Part shown: positions 35,569-44,525 of the stretch, piece after piece
Layout: each line of letters opens with the position of its first letter
How positions within the stretch are numbered: position 1 is the first letter of the stretch
Origin: G963422705 sp963422705
GTDB lineage: Bacteria; Poribacteria; WGA-4E; WGA-3G
DNA: 64,000 bases
NCBI GenBank assembly: GCA_963422705.1
Contig: OY730443.1
Span: forward strand, 3,658,001 to 3,722,000
Direction: 5' to 3'
Translations under genes and position numbers: made by a program
Notes under the pieces: model-generated
Told to the model about the DNA's origin: nothing
The model's input: the letters and a program-made list of their open reading frames with translations, nothing else
Databases searched by the model: none

Positions 35569-36225
35569 ATGAAAAGAATATTTAGAACCTTGGCTTTATT
35601 GATGGCAGCCTTGCTTGCCGTTTACATGATTAGCTGCGGTGGTGATGACGACGAAGAAGAAGCAGAAGTCGCAGATGCAGCGTTCCAAAGTGCAACGCCG
35701 CCAAGTGGTGAAGTTGCAGCAAATGGAACTATCACAGTTACCTTTGACAATGACCCCGGTTCCCTTACTGCTAGTGCCGGTGTTGTATCGGGCGGTGGAA
35801 AAAGCCGTACAATCTCAGGCCCCTTTACCCCTGGAGCACTCGCACTCACGCTCTCTTGGGAAAATGGAGGTGGAAGCCACACCCTGAATTACACTATCAC
35901 AGCGCCTGATACCGCTGCACCCACAGTCACCGGCGGTACCGTTGAAGATGGTGATAAAGATGTTGATCCCGAAGCAATTAACAGCGACGCAAAGATCGAA
36001 ATTACGTTCAGTGAGGACGTAACCGGTAATATCGCCTTGCAGACTGAAGCCGGTGATGATGTCGGCTGGCTTGGCAAGGTGGCGGGTACCACGGGCACTC
36101 TCGAACTCGTCAAAGGTAAAGAGATTGGCAACGAGACTACCTATGTTATCAAAGGAAATGTCAAAGATGCTGCCGGAAATGAACTTGAAGTCAGTGTCAT
36201 GTTTGTTACAAAAGGTAAAGAGTAA
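35569..36225 (+). CDS. Lipoprotein with bacterial Ig-like domain(s)
   Basis: 218 residues. Signal peptide of 23 residues ending in the lipobox YMISC, followed by an acidic stretch GGDDDEEEAEVAD typical of lipoproteins kept away from or displayed beyond the membrane. Residues 38-115 look like a first all-beta domain (SATPPSGEVAANGTITVTF), and 116-215 match the Big_5 type (GTVEDGDKDVDPEAINSDAK, EITFSEDVTG, TTYVIKGNVKDAAGNEL). Likely a surface structural or adhesive protein. RBS AAGGAG before the ATG. It is a single-gene unit closed by the strong terminator at 36250. Two of the rare GATC sites fall within it. Confidence 0.82.
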   Translation: MKRIFRTLALLMAALLAVYMISCGGDDDEEEAEVADAAFQSATPPSGEVAANGTITVTFDNDPGSLTASAGVVSGGGKSRTISGPFTPGALALTLSWENGGGSHTLNYTITAPDTAAPTVTGGTVEDGDKDVDPEAINSDAKIEITFSEDVTGNIALQTEAGDDVGWLGKVAGTTGTLELVKGKEIGNETTYVIKGNVKDAAGNELEVSVMFVTKGKE

Positions 36226-36249
36226 GTTCGAGGCTATTTCGCTTACCCG

Positions 36250-36281
36250 GGCAGTGTATCTTTGATACACTGCCTTTTTTT
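36250..36281 (+). terminator. Strong rho-independent terminator
   Basis: GGCAGTGTATC pairs perfectly with GATACACTGCC (11-bp stem) across a TTT loop and is followed by seven T. It lies 25 bp behind the lipoprotein stop and is the clearest intrinsic terminator in the window. Confidence 0.93.
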
Positions 36282-36602
36282 ATCGTCTCACTTCATTCCT
36301 GAAGTGCAAGAACTTCTTATTCCGGTCAGAAAATCTCAGACGAGATTGACAGCGAGCTCCTTATACCAAGAAAATTATCTTTATTAGAAAATATATACAA
36401 AAACTCATTTTTTTTTTACAATTTTTGCATTAATGCTATAATGGTTTTATTGGTATTTAAGGAAGGCAGTACAGATTCTGGCCCGCTATATTATCTCGCA
36501 AAGTCCCTGAAAAATTGAACGTTTTTTTTTTAGTTGTTGTCTAATGAATCAGAAGTCGATATAAGTACTCCCTAAGTGCAACTATCGAAGGAGAAAAGTT
36601 CG
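36282..36602. other. Intergenic region upstream of the ECF sigma gene
   Basis: 321 bp with the promoter at 36415-36442 and about 150 nt of leader. A small GAAGT/ACTTC repeat lies near 36301-36316. Nothing else is recognised. Confidence 0.6.
36415..36442 (+). promoter_or_regulatory. Candidate sigma-70 promoter of the ECF sigma operon
   Basis: TTTACA at 36415-36420, 16-base spacer, perfect TATAAT at 36437-36442, embedded in an A/T-rich stretch. Start near 36449, a leader of about 155 nt. Confidence 0.55.
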
Positions 36603-37193
36603 GTGGAAAGAACCGAAGCGTTGCTCATTGCCGAGCTCTGCGAAGGTGATGAAACTGCGTTAGCCATATTGGTAGAAAAGTATAAACGCAAGATTTATCG
36701 CCTCACCATGCAGATTACCCGCAATCACGAAGATGCCGACGATGTGATGCAGAATACCTTTATTAAGGCGTATCAATCTATTCATGCTTTTCGTCAGGAT
36801 GCGGCTTTTGAAACATGGCTTTATCGTATCGCAGTGAATGAGGCACTTAACTTCGTCAAACGACGCGCTCGCCACCGAGAATGTTCGCTTAAGACGGGGA
36901 CGGAGGTAACAGTAGATGCTGTGGAACAGCATAACGCTTTCGCGGCAAGTGACCCACACCTCCTTGCGGAACAGGCAGAATTACGCCACTGGGTTACGGA
37001 GGCTGTGAAGAGTCTCTCGCTTAAACATCGCACTGTTGTCATCTTACATGATTTTGAAGGGTTCACACACGAGGAAATATCAGTGATTCTGAACTGTTCT
37101 GAAGGCACTGTGCGTTCGCGCTTACACTACGCTCGAAAGCGACTTCGAACTTTGCTTAAGCCGTATGTGGATGCATGTGCGGCGCCAGAGTAA
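36603..37193 (+). CDS. ECF-type RNA polymerase sigma factor
   Basis: 196 residues from GTG 36603, preferred because GGAG lies 9 bases upstream; the longer frame from GTG 36576 would place the RBS inside the gene. Region 2 is visible at about 15-90 (LVEKYKRKIYRLTMQI, DADDVMQNTFIKAYQ, FETWLYRIAVNEALNF), and region 4 at about 135-190 (LSLKHRTVVILHDFEGFTHEEI, LNCSEGTVRSRLHYARKRLR). This is a SigW/RpoE-like group IV factor that would be held inactive by the membrane anti-sigma encoded next. No ECF-type -35 (GGAACTT) is seen upstream, so autoregulation is not evident. Confidence 0.93.
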   Translation: MERTEALLIAELCEGDETALAILVEKYKRKIYRLTMQITRNHEDADDVMQNTFIKAYQSIHAFRQDAAFETWLYRIAVNEALNFVKRRARHRECSLKTGTEVTVDAVEQHNAFAASDPHLLAEQAELRHWVTEAVKSLSLKHRTVVILHDFEGFTHEEISVILNCSEGTVRSRLHYARKRLRTLLKPYVDACAAPE

Positions 37194-37263
37194 ACCACAA
37201 TAAATTAACTAGGCGGGATGTCTTCGAGAAAATCGTGCATCTGACATTCCTGTCAAAGAAACT

Positions 37264-38259
37264 GTGCAAAAGATGAAAATGTTGTGTCATACGATTGAAA
37301 GACACTTCTCTGATTATATGGATGAGTCCCTTTCCGCCCGGCAGCGGGATTTGGTTGATTCACATCTACGTGCTTGCGGCATCTGCCGCCATGAGTTGGA
37401 CGCGCTAAGGCGCACGCGCGCGTTGTTTGAAGAATTCTATACCGTTCCTGATGCCCCGGAGGGGTATTACGCCCGGTTTACCGAGAATCTTCAACATCGT
37501 GTAGAGGGAATGTTTCCGATGGCACTGCCCCGCCGCGTTTGTACAATGGTATCCCACCTGACGGGGCTCCTACTGATGCAGGCATACCGCTGCTTCGTCG
37601 GCATTCGCGGGATTCAAGCGGTTTTGATAACAAACCGCACGCTGCCCCTATATGTGCTAACGGTACTGATGACAACACTGTGTATCGCGGCACTGCTGCT
37701 CACAAACGAGTCCCCACTGCCTCCTGAATCAATGCAAGCAACAGCGATTGTTCAAGGTAAAGGGATGCAGTTAGTAGTTGTCCCACCGGAATCCCTGGCG
37801 AAAGGGAATCGACGTGTCTCACATGGTTTGCAGGAACGGCGAACTGAGGAGACTACGTTAGAAACGAAGACATCAACCCCACAGCCTGTTAATGTTTGGC
37901 GAATTACAGATGTTTCCATTGGAGAGGGAACGACGCGCTTTCTCACATCCACTGCAAACGGTACTGGGGACGATGGAAATGCTTCTAGCGATTCAGAACT
38001 ACTTGTTATAGCTGAGATCCCAACTGGCAGTTTGTCGCTCCGGCCCCGCGGGATGCTCTTGCAGGAAGATACACACGGACTCTTATTGGCACGTGGAATT
38101 AGAAGCAACGGTGATGACCCGGTTCTACATCGATATGAACGAAAACAGCGTGACAGTTTAGGAAACGGGTTACAAGCATGGCTTGAACAGATGGGATTCG
38201 CCCGGAAGTTAGTCCTGTTAGAAACGCTCTCTTTAACAGATGTTTACGATTCAATCTAA
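37264..38259 (+). CDS. Membrane anti-sigma factor with zinc-binding domain
   Basis: 331 residues from GTG 37264 (ATG 37273 is the alternative; no strong RBS for either). The N-terminal anti-sigma zinc domain has the H-x3-C-x2-C motif in SHLRACGICRHE near residue 35. One transmembrane helix lies at about 127-147 (LPLYVLTVLMTTLCIAALLL), leaving about 180 residues outside the cytoplasm. That outer part is polar, with no recognised sensor domain. It lies 70 bp behind the sigma gene and is the classical partner that sequesters it. The signal that releases the sigma factor cannot be read from the sequence. Confidence 0.88.
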   Translation: MQKMKMLCHTIERHFSDYMDESLSARQRDLVDSHLRACGICRHELDALRRTRALFEEFYTVPDAPEGYYARFTENLQHRVEGMFPMALPRRVCTMVSHLTGLLLMQAYRCFVGIRGIQAVLITNRTLPLYVLTVLMTTLCIAALLLTNESPLPPESMQATAIVQGKGMQLVVVPPESLAKGNRRVSHGLQERRTEETTLETKTSTPQPVNVWRITDVSIGEGTTRFLTSTANGTGDDGNASSDSELLVIAEIPTGSLSLRPRGMLLQEDTHGLLLARGIRSNGDDPVLHRYERKQRDSLGNGLQAWLEQMGFARKLVLLETLSLTDVYDSI

Positions 38260-38330
38260 CTATAGTTAAAACAGGTATAATGAAAATCAAACATTCTTGA
38301 TTTATACACAGTGCAAAAAAGGAGAAATAG

Positions 38331-41300
38331 ATGAACCCAAGAGTTTTGGGAATTATTGGCGGGCTTGCTTTAGTTGTAGCCCTCTTATCACCTATGATGA
38401 TGGGGAGTTCCAAAAAAGTGGAGCAGCTTTTTCAAGAGGCTGAAGATCTTTACGGGCAAACCGATTATGAAGGGGCTATTGCCAAGTACGGTGAAGCCCT
38501 TGAAGAATCAACAAAGCGCGGTGTAAAAACGGAAGTGATTGACAAAGACTTCCCAACGCTTGCACATTATAAAATCGCGGCGTGCTATTCACACCTCGCT
38601 GAACAATCCGGAGATCTCAATCATTATCAGACAGCGATTGAGTATATTAAAAAAGTTGCCCCGACAGCAAAGATGCCCAAACACCAGGAGGGATTAACCT
38701 ACCTCTGGGGGCATATTCTCTACAAAACCGAGGAGTTTACATTGGCTGAACCGAAATTCCTGCAGCTCATTGAAAACTTTCCGAACAGTCTGTTTGTAGA
38801 GAACGCTTGGTATGCTATTGGGCAGCTGAACTATCAACTGCAAAATTATGAAGACTCACGGCGAGCCTTTAAATCGGTCCTCGACGGCTTCCCGAACTCC
38901 AATTTTAAGGACGATGCGCAGCATCTCATCGCACAGTCGTTCCTCAATGAGACGAATTATGAGCAAGCGTATCAAGAGTTTGATAAGATTGCGACAGAGG
39001 AGTTTAAAAATTATCCAGAACTCCAAGCCGAAGCAATGTATAAAGCGGCGTATAGTCTCAATCAACTCGGGCGTGATGATGAGTCGATTGGACGCTATAC
39101 CAACTTCATCACGCAGTTCCCTGAAAGTCAATACGTCACAGCTGCCTATTTTGACCAGGGTGCAATTTATGCACGGCAGAAAGACTATGACAATGCACGA
39201 GTGAACTATGAATTGGCATTGCAAAATACTGCCGATAGAATACTCCAATCCGAGATTCAAGCCGCCATTGGACGCACATACTACGAACAAGGTGACTATG
39301 AGAACGCGATTGTTTCATACACGACATTGTTAGAGGAGTATCCGGAAAGCGAATTTATTGCGGAATCGAAACTCGGTATTGCCGATAGCCACTTCCGCCT
39401 TGAAGCATGGGGTGAAGCCGGTGCCGCGTATGAACGCGTCATCAATGAGCATCAAGAAGACACCGATTTTATCGCGTACTGTTCCTATCAGATTGGGGAA
39501 TCGTATTACCAGCTCGGTACTCAGGAAAAAAAGGCCCACGGAGCTGAGTACGGAGTGGAAACGCTCGAACTCGCACTCTCTTGGTATCAGAAGACGATTG
39601 ATGAATTTCCTGGCGATGCAGTCGCACCGCACGCACTCTACGGTGCCATCTGGACATTGAATGACCTCGGGCGTAAGGAAGAGTTAGAGCTGATGGCTCA
39701 CGAGTTTATTGAAAAAAATAAGAATGATAACGAATTTGATATTCTCGCCGCAGAAGTACAACTCCGTTTCGCAGATATTAAGCGCCAGGAATTTAAGCAG
39801 TATGTTGGGGCGGCAGAAGAGTACGCCAAGTTATGGGAATACCGCCCACTGCCGAAATTCCATGTCGTTAAATTGATGGGCAAGTTCTTTGAGGGACGTT
39901 CCTATTATGAAGCTGCAAAACCTGAAGACTATCAAGAGAGCGATGCCGGGGCGGATTTCGATCAGGAATATCTCAGAAAATCTGTTGCTGCCTATCAGGA
40001 TGCTGTCGGTATGTTTAACGATGAGGCATTCCTACCCGGGGTTGCCGAAGAAAGTTATGACGACTTCCCCGAGCGGGTTCCGCAGGTGCAAGCCTGTCTC
40101 ATGAACGAGGCGCTCTCCCATGAGATGCTCGGTGATTGGCAACAGGCACGCGAACGGTATGCATCCATTCCGGAAACAAGTGAGCACTATCAAAGCGCCC
40201 TGCTCCTCGTTGCAAACAGTTATGTCAAAGAGGGCGATAAAGAGGGTGCGATTAGCTATTACGACTCGATTTTGGGTGAACTCGTCGATGCAGACAACCG
40301 TTCACTGGCCGAGATTAAACTAGCGGATTTACTTCGTGCCGAGAAACGTTTCCAAGAAGCAGCGGTTCAGTACCAAGCCGTTGTGGATGGCAATCCCCTG
40401 GGTGAATATGCCGACGATGCGCTCTATCTCGTCGGACTCTGCTACTACCATGCGAGTGCTGATGATGCGTCGCTCCTCACACAATCCGAAACAGCGTTCC
40501 ACCGCGTCATTTCCGATTACGAAAACAGCCCCAATGCCGTTGAAGCGTATTACGGGCTTGCACTTGCCTATCGCGATGCCGCACAAAAGCATGGTGATAC
40601 CGAGAAATGGCCACTGGTGCTGCAAATCGCCGATCAAGCGAACGAACAGTACGCCGAAAGCGATGATGAACTCGTTCAGCGCACACTTGGGCATATTGAG
40701 TTGATTAAAGTCACGGCGATTGAAACGACTAGTGAGGATGTTGACGCGCTTGTCGCATCGCTCGAACGGATTGTCGATAATACCGGCGCACCAGAAGAGG
40801 CACGCAGCCGTTCACAGCTCAAAATTGGGCACACTTACTACAGCGAAAAACGCTACGAAGAGGCGCTAGGTGAGTACCTCCGTTTCGTTGAAACCTTCCC
40901 GAACAGTGAATTGGCGGCCGGTGCCCAATACCAGGCTGCTGTTTGTCATTACCAAATCGCTCAAGCCGCCGAAGAACAGGGCACGAAGGAGCTCGCGTTA
41001 CAAAATACTGTCACTGCAGCGCAAAAAGTGGCCACGCTCACCACTGATGTTGACAATCGCATCAGTGCGAGTTACACCGAAGGCTTAGCGAAAGTCGGGT
41101 TAGAAGACACCCAAGGCGCCGCTGATGCGTTTGAGCAGGTTACGAAATTAGAGGGACAAACCGAAGATGAAAACCGGAAGGCTCTTATCTTCCAGGCCCA
41201 TTCTAGGTTGGCCGAACTCAACGGTACCCTTGGCAATCACGCTCGCGCCGTTAAGGAATATCAATATATTGTTGAGAATACCGACGACGAAAATTTGAAA

Positions 41301-43016
41301 GGGCGTTCCTATTTCGCGATGGCATTCGCGCAAGACGAACAACTTCAGCAATATTCTGATGCATTGCTGAATTATCAAAATGCCATTGAATTGACCGGTG
41401 ATGCCGTCACCGAAGCACAAGCTTATTACCGTATCGGTTTAATCTATCAAGAGCGAACCAAAGAGGCCGCGGAAGCATTAGAAACATTCCAGACGCTGAT
41501 TGATAAACATAGTGGTTCAACGAATGCAAGCATCGCTTCAATGGTAGCAGATGCCGGCATCCGTCGTTCAACACTCTATGTGGAATTAGGGCGATTGGAT
41601 GAGGCAATCGCTGAAGCGAACGAGGTTCTTACTCGGACAAAAGCAAATTCGAAGGCAACCGTCGGCGAAAAAGTGGCTGCTCAATACAATTTGGGCTTCT
41701 TGTATTCTGACAAGGCCCGTTCCCTGTTCTCAACGGAAGCCGGGACACAGTTGAAGCCGTATATTGATGCAAGTCGTCAAGCCGGAAGCGCGTTCTTTGA
41801 AGTGAATACGCTCGCTGCACCGGTTAACCAAGCCGATAAAAAGACTGTTATTCCTTATGTTCAGAACGCACTTTTTCAAGCCGGCCAGATTTACTACTCC
41901 GTCGGAAATGGGGTAAAATTGCGGGAAGAGCTCATGAGTTGTTTGGTACCTCTCAGAACATTTGTGGATTATGGCGATGAAGGGCTCTTCCCAAAATCAG
42001 ACGGGCTTACGAAGAACACGGAGACTGCCCTGAATTATCTCGCCGCTGCAAATTTTGAGCTCGGGCGGATGCAGGTAGGGATTGACGGTGAAATGTCCGA
42101 TAAAGCAGTCAGCTATTTTGTTGAAGCAGCGGACGTGTTCCGGGAGATGCTGCAACACTTCCCTCGTGCGAAAGACGCCGCGCTCTGGCAGTATCATGTC
42201 GGTGAATCTTACTTCGCCGCACAGAAATATGAAGATGCCATTGCTGAGTACAGCAAAGTTCGTGCGGTGAACAAGGAACATAAGAGCGCACCGGAGTCGT
42301 TGTATGCTCTCCAAACTTGTTACCAAAATCTTGCCACCGCCGCGGAGAAAGCCGGCGATGAGATAGCAAAGCAGAACTGGTACGAACAACTATTTGCGGC
42401 CAATGAGATGCTTGTCGCAGAATATCCCAATAGTATCTATGCCGGAGACGCGCTGATTAATGTTGGGAACAAGTATTATAATGCCGGTTCTGAACCAGAT
42501 TTGGAGCAGAGCGAACGGATTCGACTCTATCAATTGGCGATTGCTAACTATACCCTAGCCCTGCAATCACCCGGTATCAGTAATGAGTCCAAAGTCACCG
42601 CGCAAAGCTATCTCAAAGACACCGCGACTGCATTGGCATATTACGAGTATGATGAGGCGAGCTCAATGCTGGATCAAGCCAAATTGACGCAGGGTGAAGA
42701 GAAGAAGTTTAATGTTTTGGATGTGATTGATACGTTCAAACAAATTGTTGAGACGTACACGGATACCAAGTACGGGGCCCTGGGACTTGGTCAGATAGGT
42801 GAGGCATATATGGTGCTTGCCGACACGGAAGAAGAGTTCTTCAATGAGGCGCTGTATTATTTCGATCTGCTCTGGGCAAAGTATGAGACGGAGCCCCCAG
42901 TAGACCCGGCGGTTCAAAACGCACTCGAGTATGCCATAAGTCAAGTTCAGGCAATTTCAAATTATATGGATGACCAAAACATTCCAAAACGGGATGTCAC
43001 CGGCAGTGGGGAGTAA
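38331..43016 (+). CDS. Very long TPR-repeat protein, membrane-anchored or exported
   Basis: 1561 residues; RBS AAGGAGAAATAG before the ATG. A hydrophobic N-terminus (VLGIIGGLALVVALLSPMMM) acts as anchor or signal. The rest is an almost continuous array of TPR units of the BamD/YbgF type, for example LFQEAEDLYGQTDYEGAIAK, YAIGQLNYQLQNYEDSRRAF, AIGRTYYEQGDYENAIVSY, KIGHTYYSEKRYEEALGEY and HVGESYFAAQKYEDAIAEY; about 30 repeats would fit. Such arrays scaffold envelope complexes. It directly follows the sigma/anti-sigma pair, suggesting a place in the same envelope-stress or envelope-assembly unit; a lone TATAAT at 38276-38281 could give it its own start. Six of the window's rare GATC sites lie here. 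Confidence 0.9.
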   Translation: MNPRVLGIIGGLALVVALLSPMMMGSSKKVEQLFQEAEDLYGQTDYEGAIAKYGEALEESTKRGVKTEVIDKDFPTLAHYKIAACYSHLAEQSGDLNHYQTAIEYIKKVAPTAKMPKHQEGLTYLWGHILYKTEEFTLAEPKFLQLIENFPNSLFVENAWYAIGQLNYQLQNYEDSRRAFKSVLDGFPNSNFKDDAQHLIAQSFLNETNYEQAYQEFDKIATEEFKNYPELQAEAMYKAAYSLNQLGRDDESIGRYTNFITQFPESQYVTAAYFDQGAIYARQKDYDNARVNYELALQNTADRILQSEIQAAIGRTYYEQGDYENAIVSYTTLLEEYPESEFIAESKLGIADSHFRLEAWGEAGAAYERVINEHQEDTDFIAYCSYQIGESYYQLGTQEKKAHGAEYGVETLELALSWYQKTIDEFPGDAVAPHALYGAIWTLNDLGRKEELELMAHEFIEKNKNDNEFDILAAEVQLRFADIKRQEFKQYVGAAEEYAKLWEYRPLPKFHVVKLMGKFFEGRSYYEAAKPEDYQESDAGADFDQEYLRKSVAAYQDAVGMFNDEAFLPGVAEESYDDFPERVPQVQACLMNEALSHEMLGDWQQARERYASIPETSEHYQSALLLVANSYVKEGDKEGAISYYDSILGELVDADNRSLAEIKLADLLRAEKRFQEAAVQYQAVVDGNPLGEYADDALYLVGLCYYHASADDASLLTQSETAFHRVISDYENSPNAVEAYYGLALAYRDAAQKHGDTEKWPLVLQIADQANEQYAESDDELVQRTLGHIELIKVTAIETTSEDVDALVASLERIVDNTGAPEEARSRSQLKIGHTYYSEKRYEEALGEYLRFVETFPNSELAAGAQYQAAVCHYQIAQAAEEQGTKELALQNTVTAAQKVATLTTDVDNRISASYTEGLAKVGLEDTQGAADAFEQVTKLEGQTEDENRKALIFQAHSRLAELNGTLGNHARAVKEYQYIVENTDDENLKGRSYFAMAFAQDEQLQQYSDALLNYQNAIELTGDAVTEAQAYYRIGLIYQERTKEAAEALETFQTLIDKHSGSTNASIASMVADAGIRRSTLYVELGRLDEAIAEANEVLTRTKANSKATVGEKVAAQYNLGFLYSDKARSLFSTEAGTQLKPYIDASRQAGSAFFEVNTLAAPVNQADKKTVIPYVQNALFQAGQIYYSVGNGVKLREELMSCLVPLRTFVDYGDEGLFPKSDGLTKNTETALNYLAAANFELGRMQVGIDGEMSDKAVSYFVEAADVFREMLQHFPRAKDAALWQYHVGESYFAAQKYEDAIAEYSKVRAVNKEHKSAPESLYALQTCYQNLATAAEKAGDEIAKQNWYEQLFAANEMLVAEYPNSIYAGDALINVGNKYYNAGSEPDLEQSERIRLYQLAIANYTLALQSPGISNESKVTAQSYLKDTATALAYYEYDEASSMLDQAKLTQGEEKKFNVLDVIDTFKQIVETYTDTKYGALGLGQIGEAYMVLADTEEEFFNEALYYFDLLWAKYETEPPVDPAVQNALEYAISQVQAISNYMDDQNIPKRDVTGSGE

Positions 43017-43035
43017 CACCGTAGTCTTCAAGCGT

Positions 43036-43059
43036 GGCGGGTAGAGTTTCATATCCGCC
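43036..43059 (+). other. Hairpin behind the TPR gene
   Basis: GGCGGGTA and TATCCGCC form an 8-bp stem (one G-U pair) with an 8-base loop, 20 bp after the TPR stop. No T-tract follows, so termination is uncertain. Confidence 0.4.
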
Positions 43060-43138
43060 CGTCACACTTGCTGCAGACGAGAAGTTAGTATATTCCTATT
43101 GTTTAGCTCAGCACAAAAATTTTTGCTGCTGTTTCAAT

Positions 43139-44350
43139 ATGAAGAGGTTTTTCAAATCAGTGTATGATGAATTAAGAGTGCCCGCGCGCGTACTTCTTGG
43201 TCCCGGGCCAAGTGAGGCAAACGCGCGGGTTCTCAACGCAATGTCAACCCCGATGTTGGGGTACTTAGACAGTGAATTTGTCGCTATCATGGATGACACC
43301 GTAGATTTACTGCGTGGCGTTTTTGGAACGCAAAATTCGCTGACATTCCCTGTTTCCGGTACGGGTACAGCGGGCATGGAAGCGGCGCTTACCAACATTA
43401 TTGAGCCGGGGGATGACGTGGTGATTGGTGTCAACGGTTACTTCGCGGAGCGGATAGTCGATATTGCGACAAGGTGCGGCGGTATTGTGACAAAAGTGGA
43501 AGCCGCCTGGGGGGAACACATCCCGTCTGAAAAGGTTGATGCGGTTGTTGCGAAAACGAAACCCAAACTCGTTGCGGTTGTTCATGGCGAGACATCTACC
43601 GGAATCCTTCAACCGCTAGATGAAATAATTGACATTGCGCATGAACACGGGGCGTTGTTTCTTGCTGACTGTGTGACATCGCTCGGTGGCCAGCCCATTG
43701 ATGTAGATGCCCGCGGGATTGATATCGCTTACAGCTGTACCCAGAAATGCCTTGCGGGGCCACCCGGCCTATCACCGATTACTTTTAGTGAACGTGCCGT
43801 TGAGGTAATTCGCAATCGAAAAACGCCAATTCAGAGTTTCTATCTTGACATGACACTTCTTGAAACCTATTGGATAACACGTGATAGGCGCAGTTATCAT
43901 CATACTGTCTCAATGACGCTGATTTATGCATTAAGGGAGGCGTTACGAGTGGTGTTAGAAGAGGGGGAAACTGCTCGTTATCGCCGACATGAACTACATG
44001 CGGCGGCGCTCATCACCGGGGCTGAAGCGATGAGGCTGTCCCCTGCTGCGGAAGCAGGCTACCGGGCGCCGATGCTAACCACGTTGTACATCCCTGATGG
44101 GATTGACGATGCAACTATCCGTAAACGTCTCGTCACAGACTACGGCATAGAAATCGGTGGCGGGTTAGGGGTTTTCGCAGGGAAAGCTTGGCGAATTGGC
44201 TTGATGGGCGAATCGGCAACCGAAAAAAATGTGATGTTTGTGCTAAATGCATTGGAAAAACTCTTGATTGAGTTTGGACATCCGGTGAATCCGGGGACAG
44301 CCGTAGACGCAGCAGGGCTGTTTTATCAATCTCAAGAGCGTCGTTCATAG
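43139..44350 (+). CDS. Class V aminotransferase (alanine-glyoxylate / serine-pyruvate type)
   Basis: 403 residues from ATG 43139; a longer frame from 43034 runs over the hairpin and lacks the family N-terminus. Landmarks: RVLLGPGPSEANARVLNAM at 17-35, where this family begins; FPVSGTGTAGMEAALTNI; GVNGYFAERI; the active-site lysine in YSCTQKCLAGPPGLSP near 203; and the C-terminal IEIGGGLGVFAGKAWRIGLMG. PLP-dependent; it moves an amino group, typically from alanine or serine to glyoxylate. No RBS of note. It converges with guaA; the 175 bp between them hold no clear terminator. Confidence 0.9.
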   Translation: MKRFFKSVYDELRVPARVLLGPGPSEANARVLNAMSTPMLGYLDSEFVAIMDDTVDLLRGVFGTQNSLTFPVSGTGTAGMEAALTNIIEPGDDVVIGVNGYFAERIVDIATRCGGIVTKVEAAWGEHIPSEKVDAVVAKTKPKLVAVVHGETSTGILQPLDEIIDIAHEHGALFLADCVTSLGGQPIDVDARGIDIAYSCTQKCLAGPPGLSPITFSERAVEVIRNRKTPIQSFYLDMTLLETYWITRDRRSYHHTVSMTLIYALREALRVVLEEGETARYRRHELHAAALITGAEAMRLSPAAEAGYRAPMLTTLYIPDGIDDATIRKRLVTDYGIEIGGGLGVFAGKAWRIGLMGESATEKNVMFVLNALEKLLIEFGHPVNPGTAVDAAGLFYQSQERRS

Positions 44351-44525
44351 TCCAGAAAAATATTCGGATAGATTGCATCGAGACGTTCAAAGAGCAGCTC
44401 AGGTATGTTAATTTCGAGCAATCTATCTGACGTTCTTAGATTGGATTAAAGCGTCTGAAAAGCGAGCCAGCTCGTGCAAGCATCCACGGCAATTCGACAC
44501 CTCTAGAGAAAGTTTGAACCCGGAA

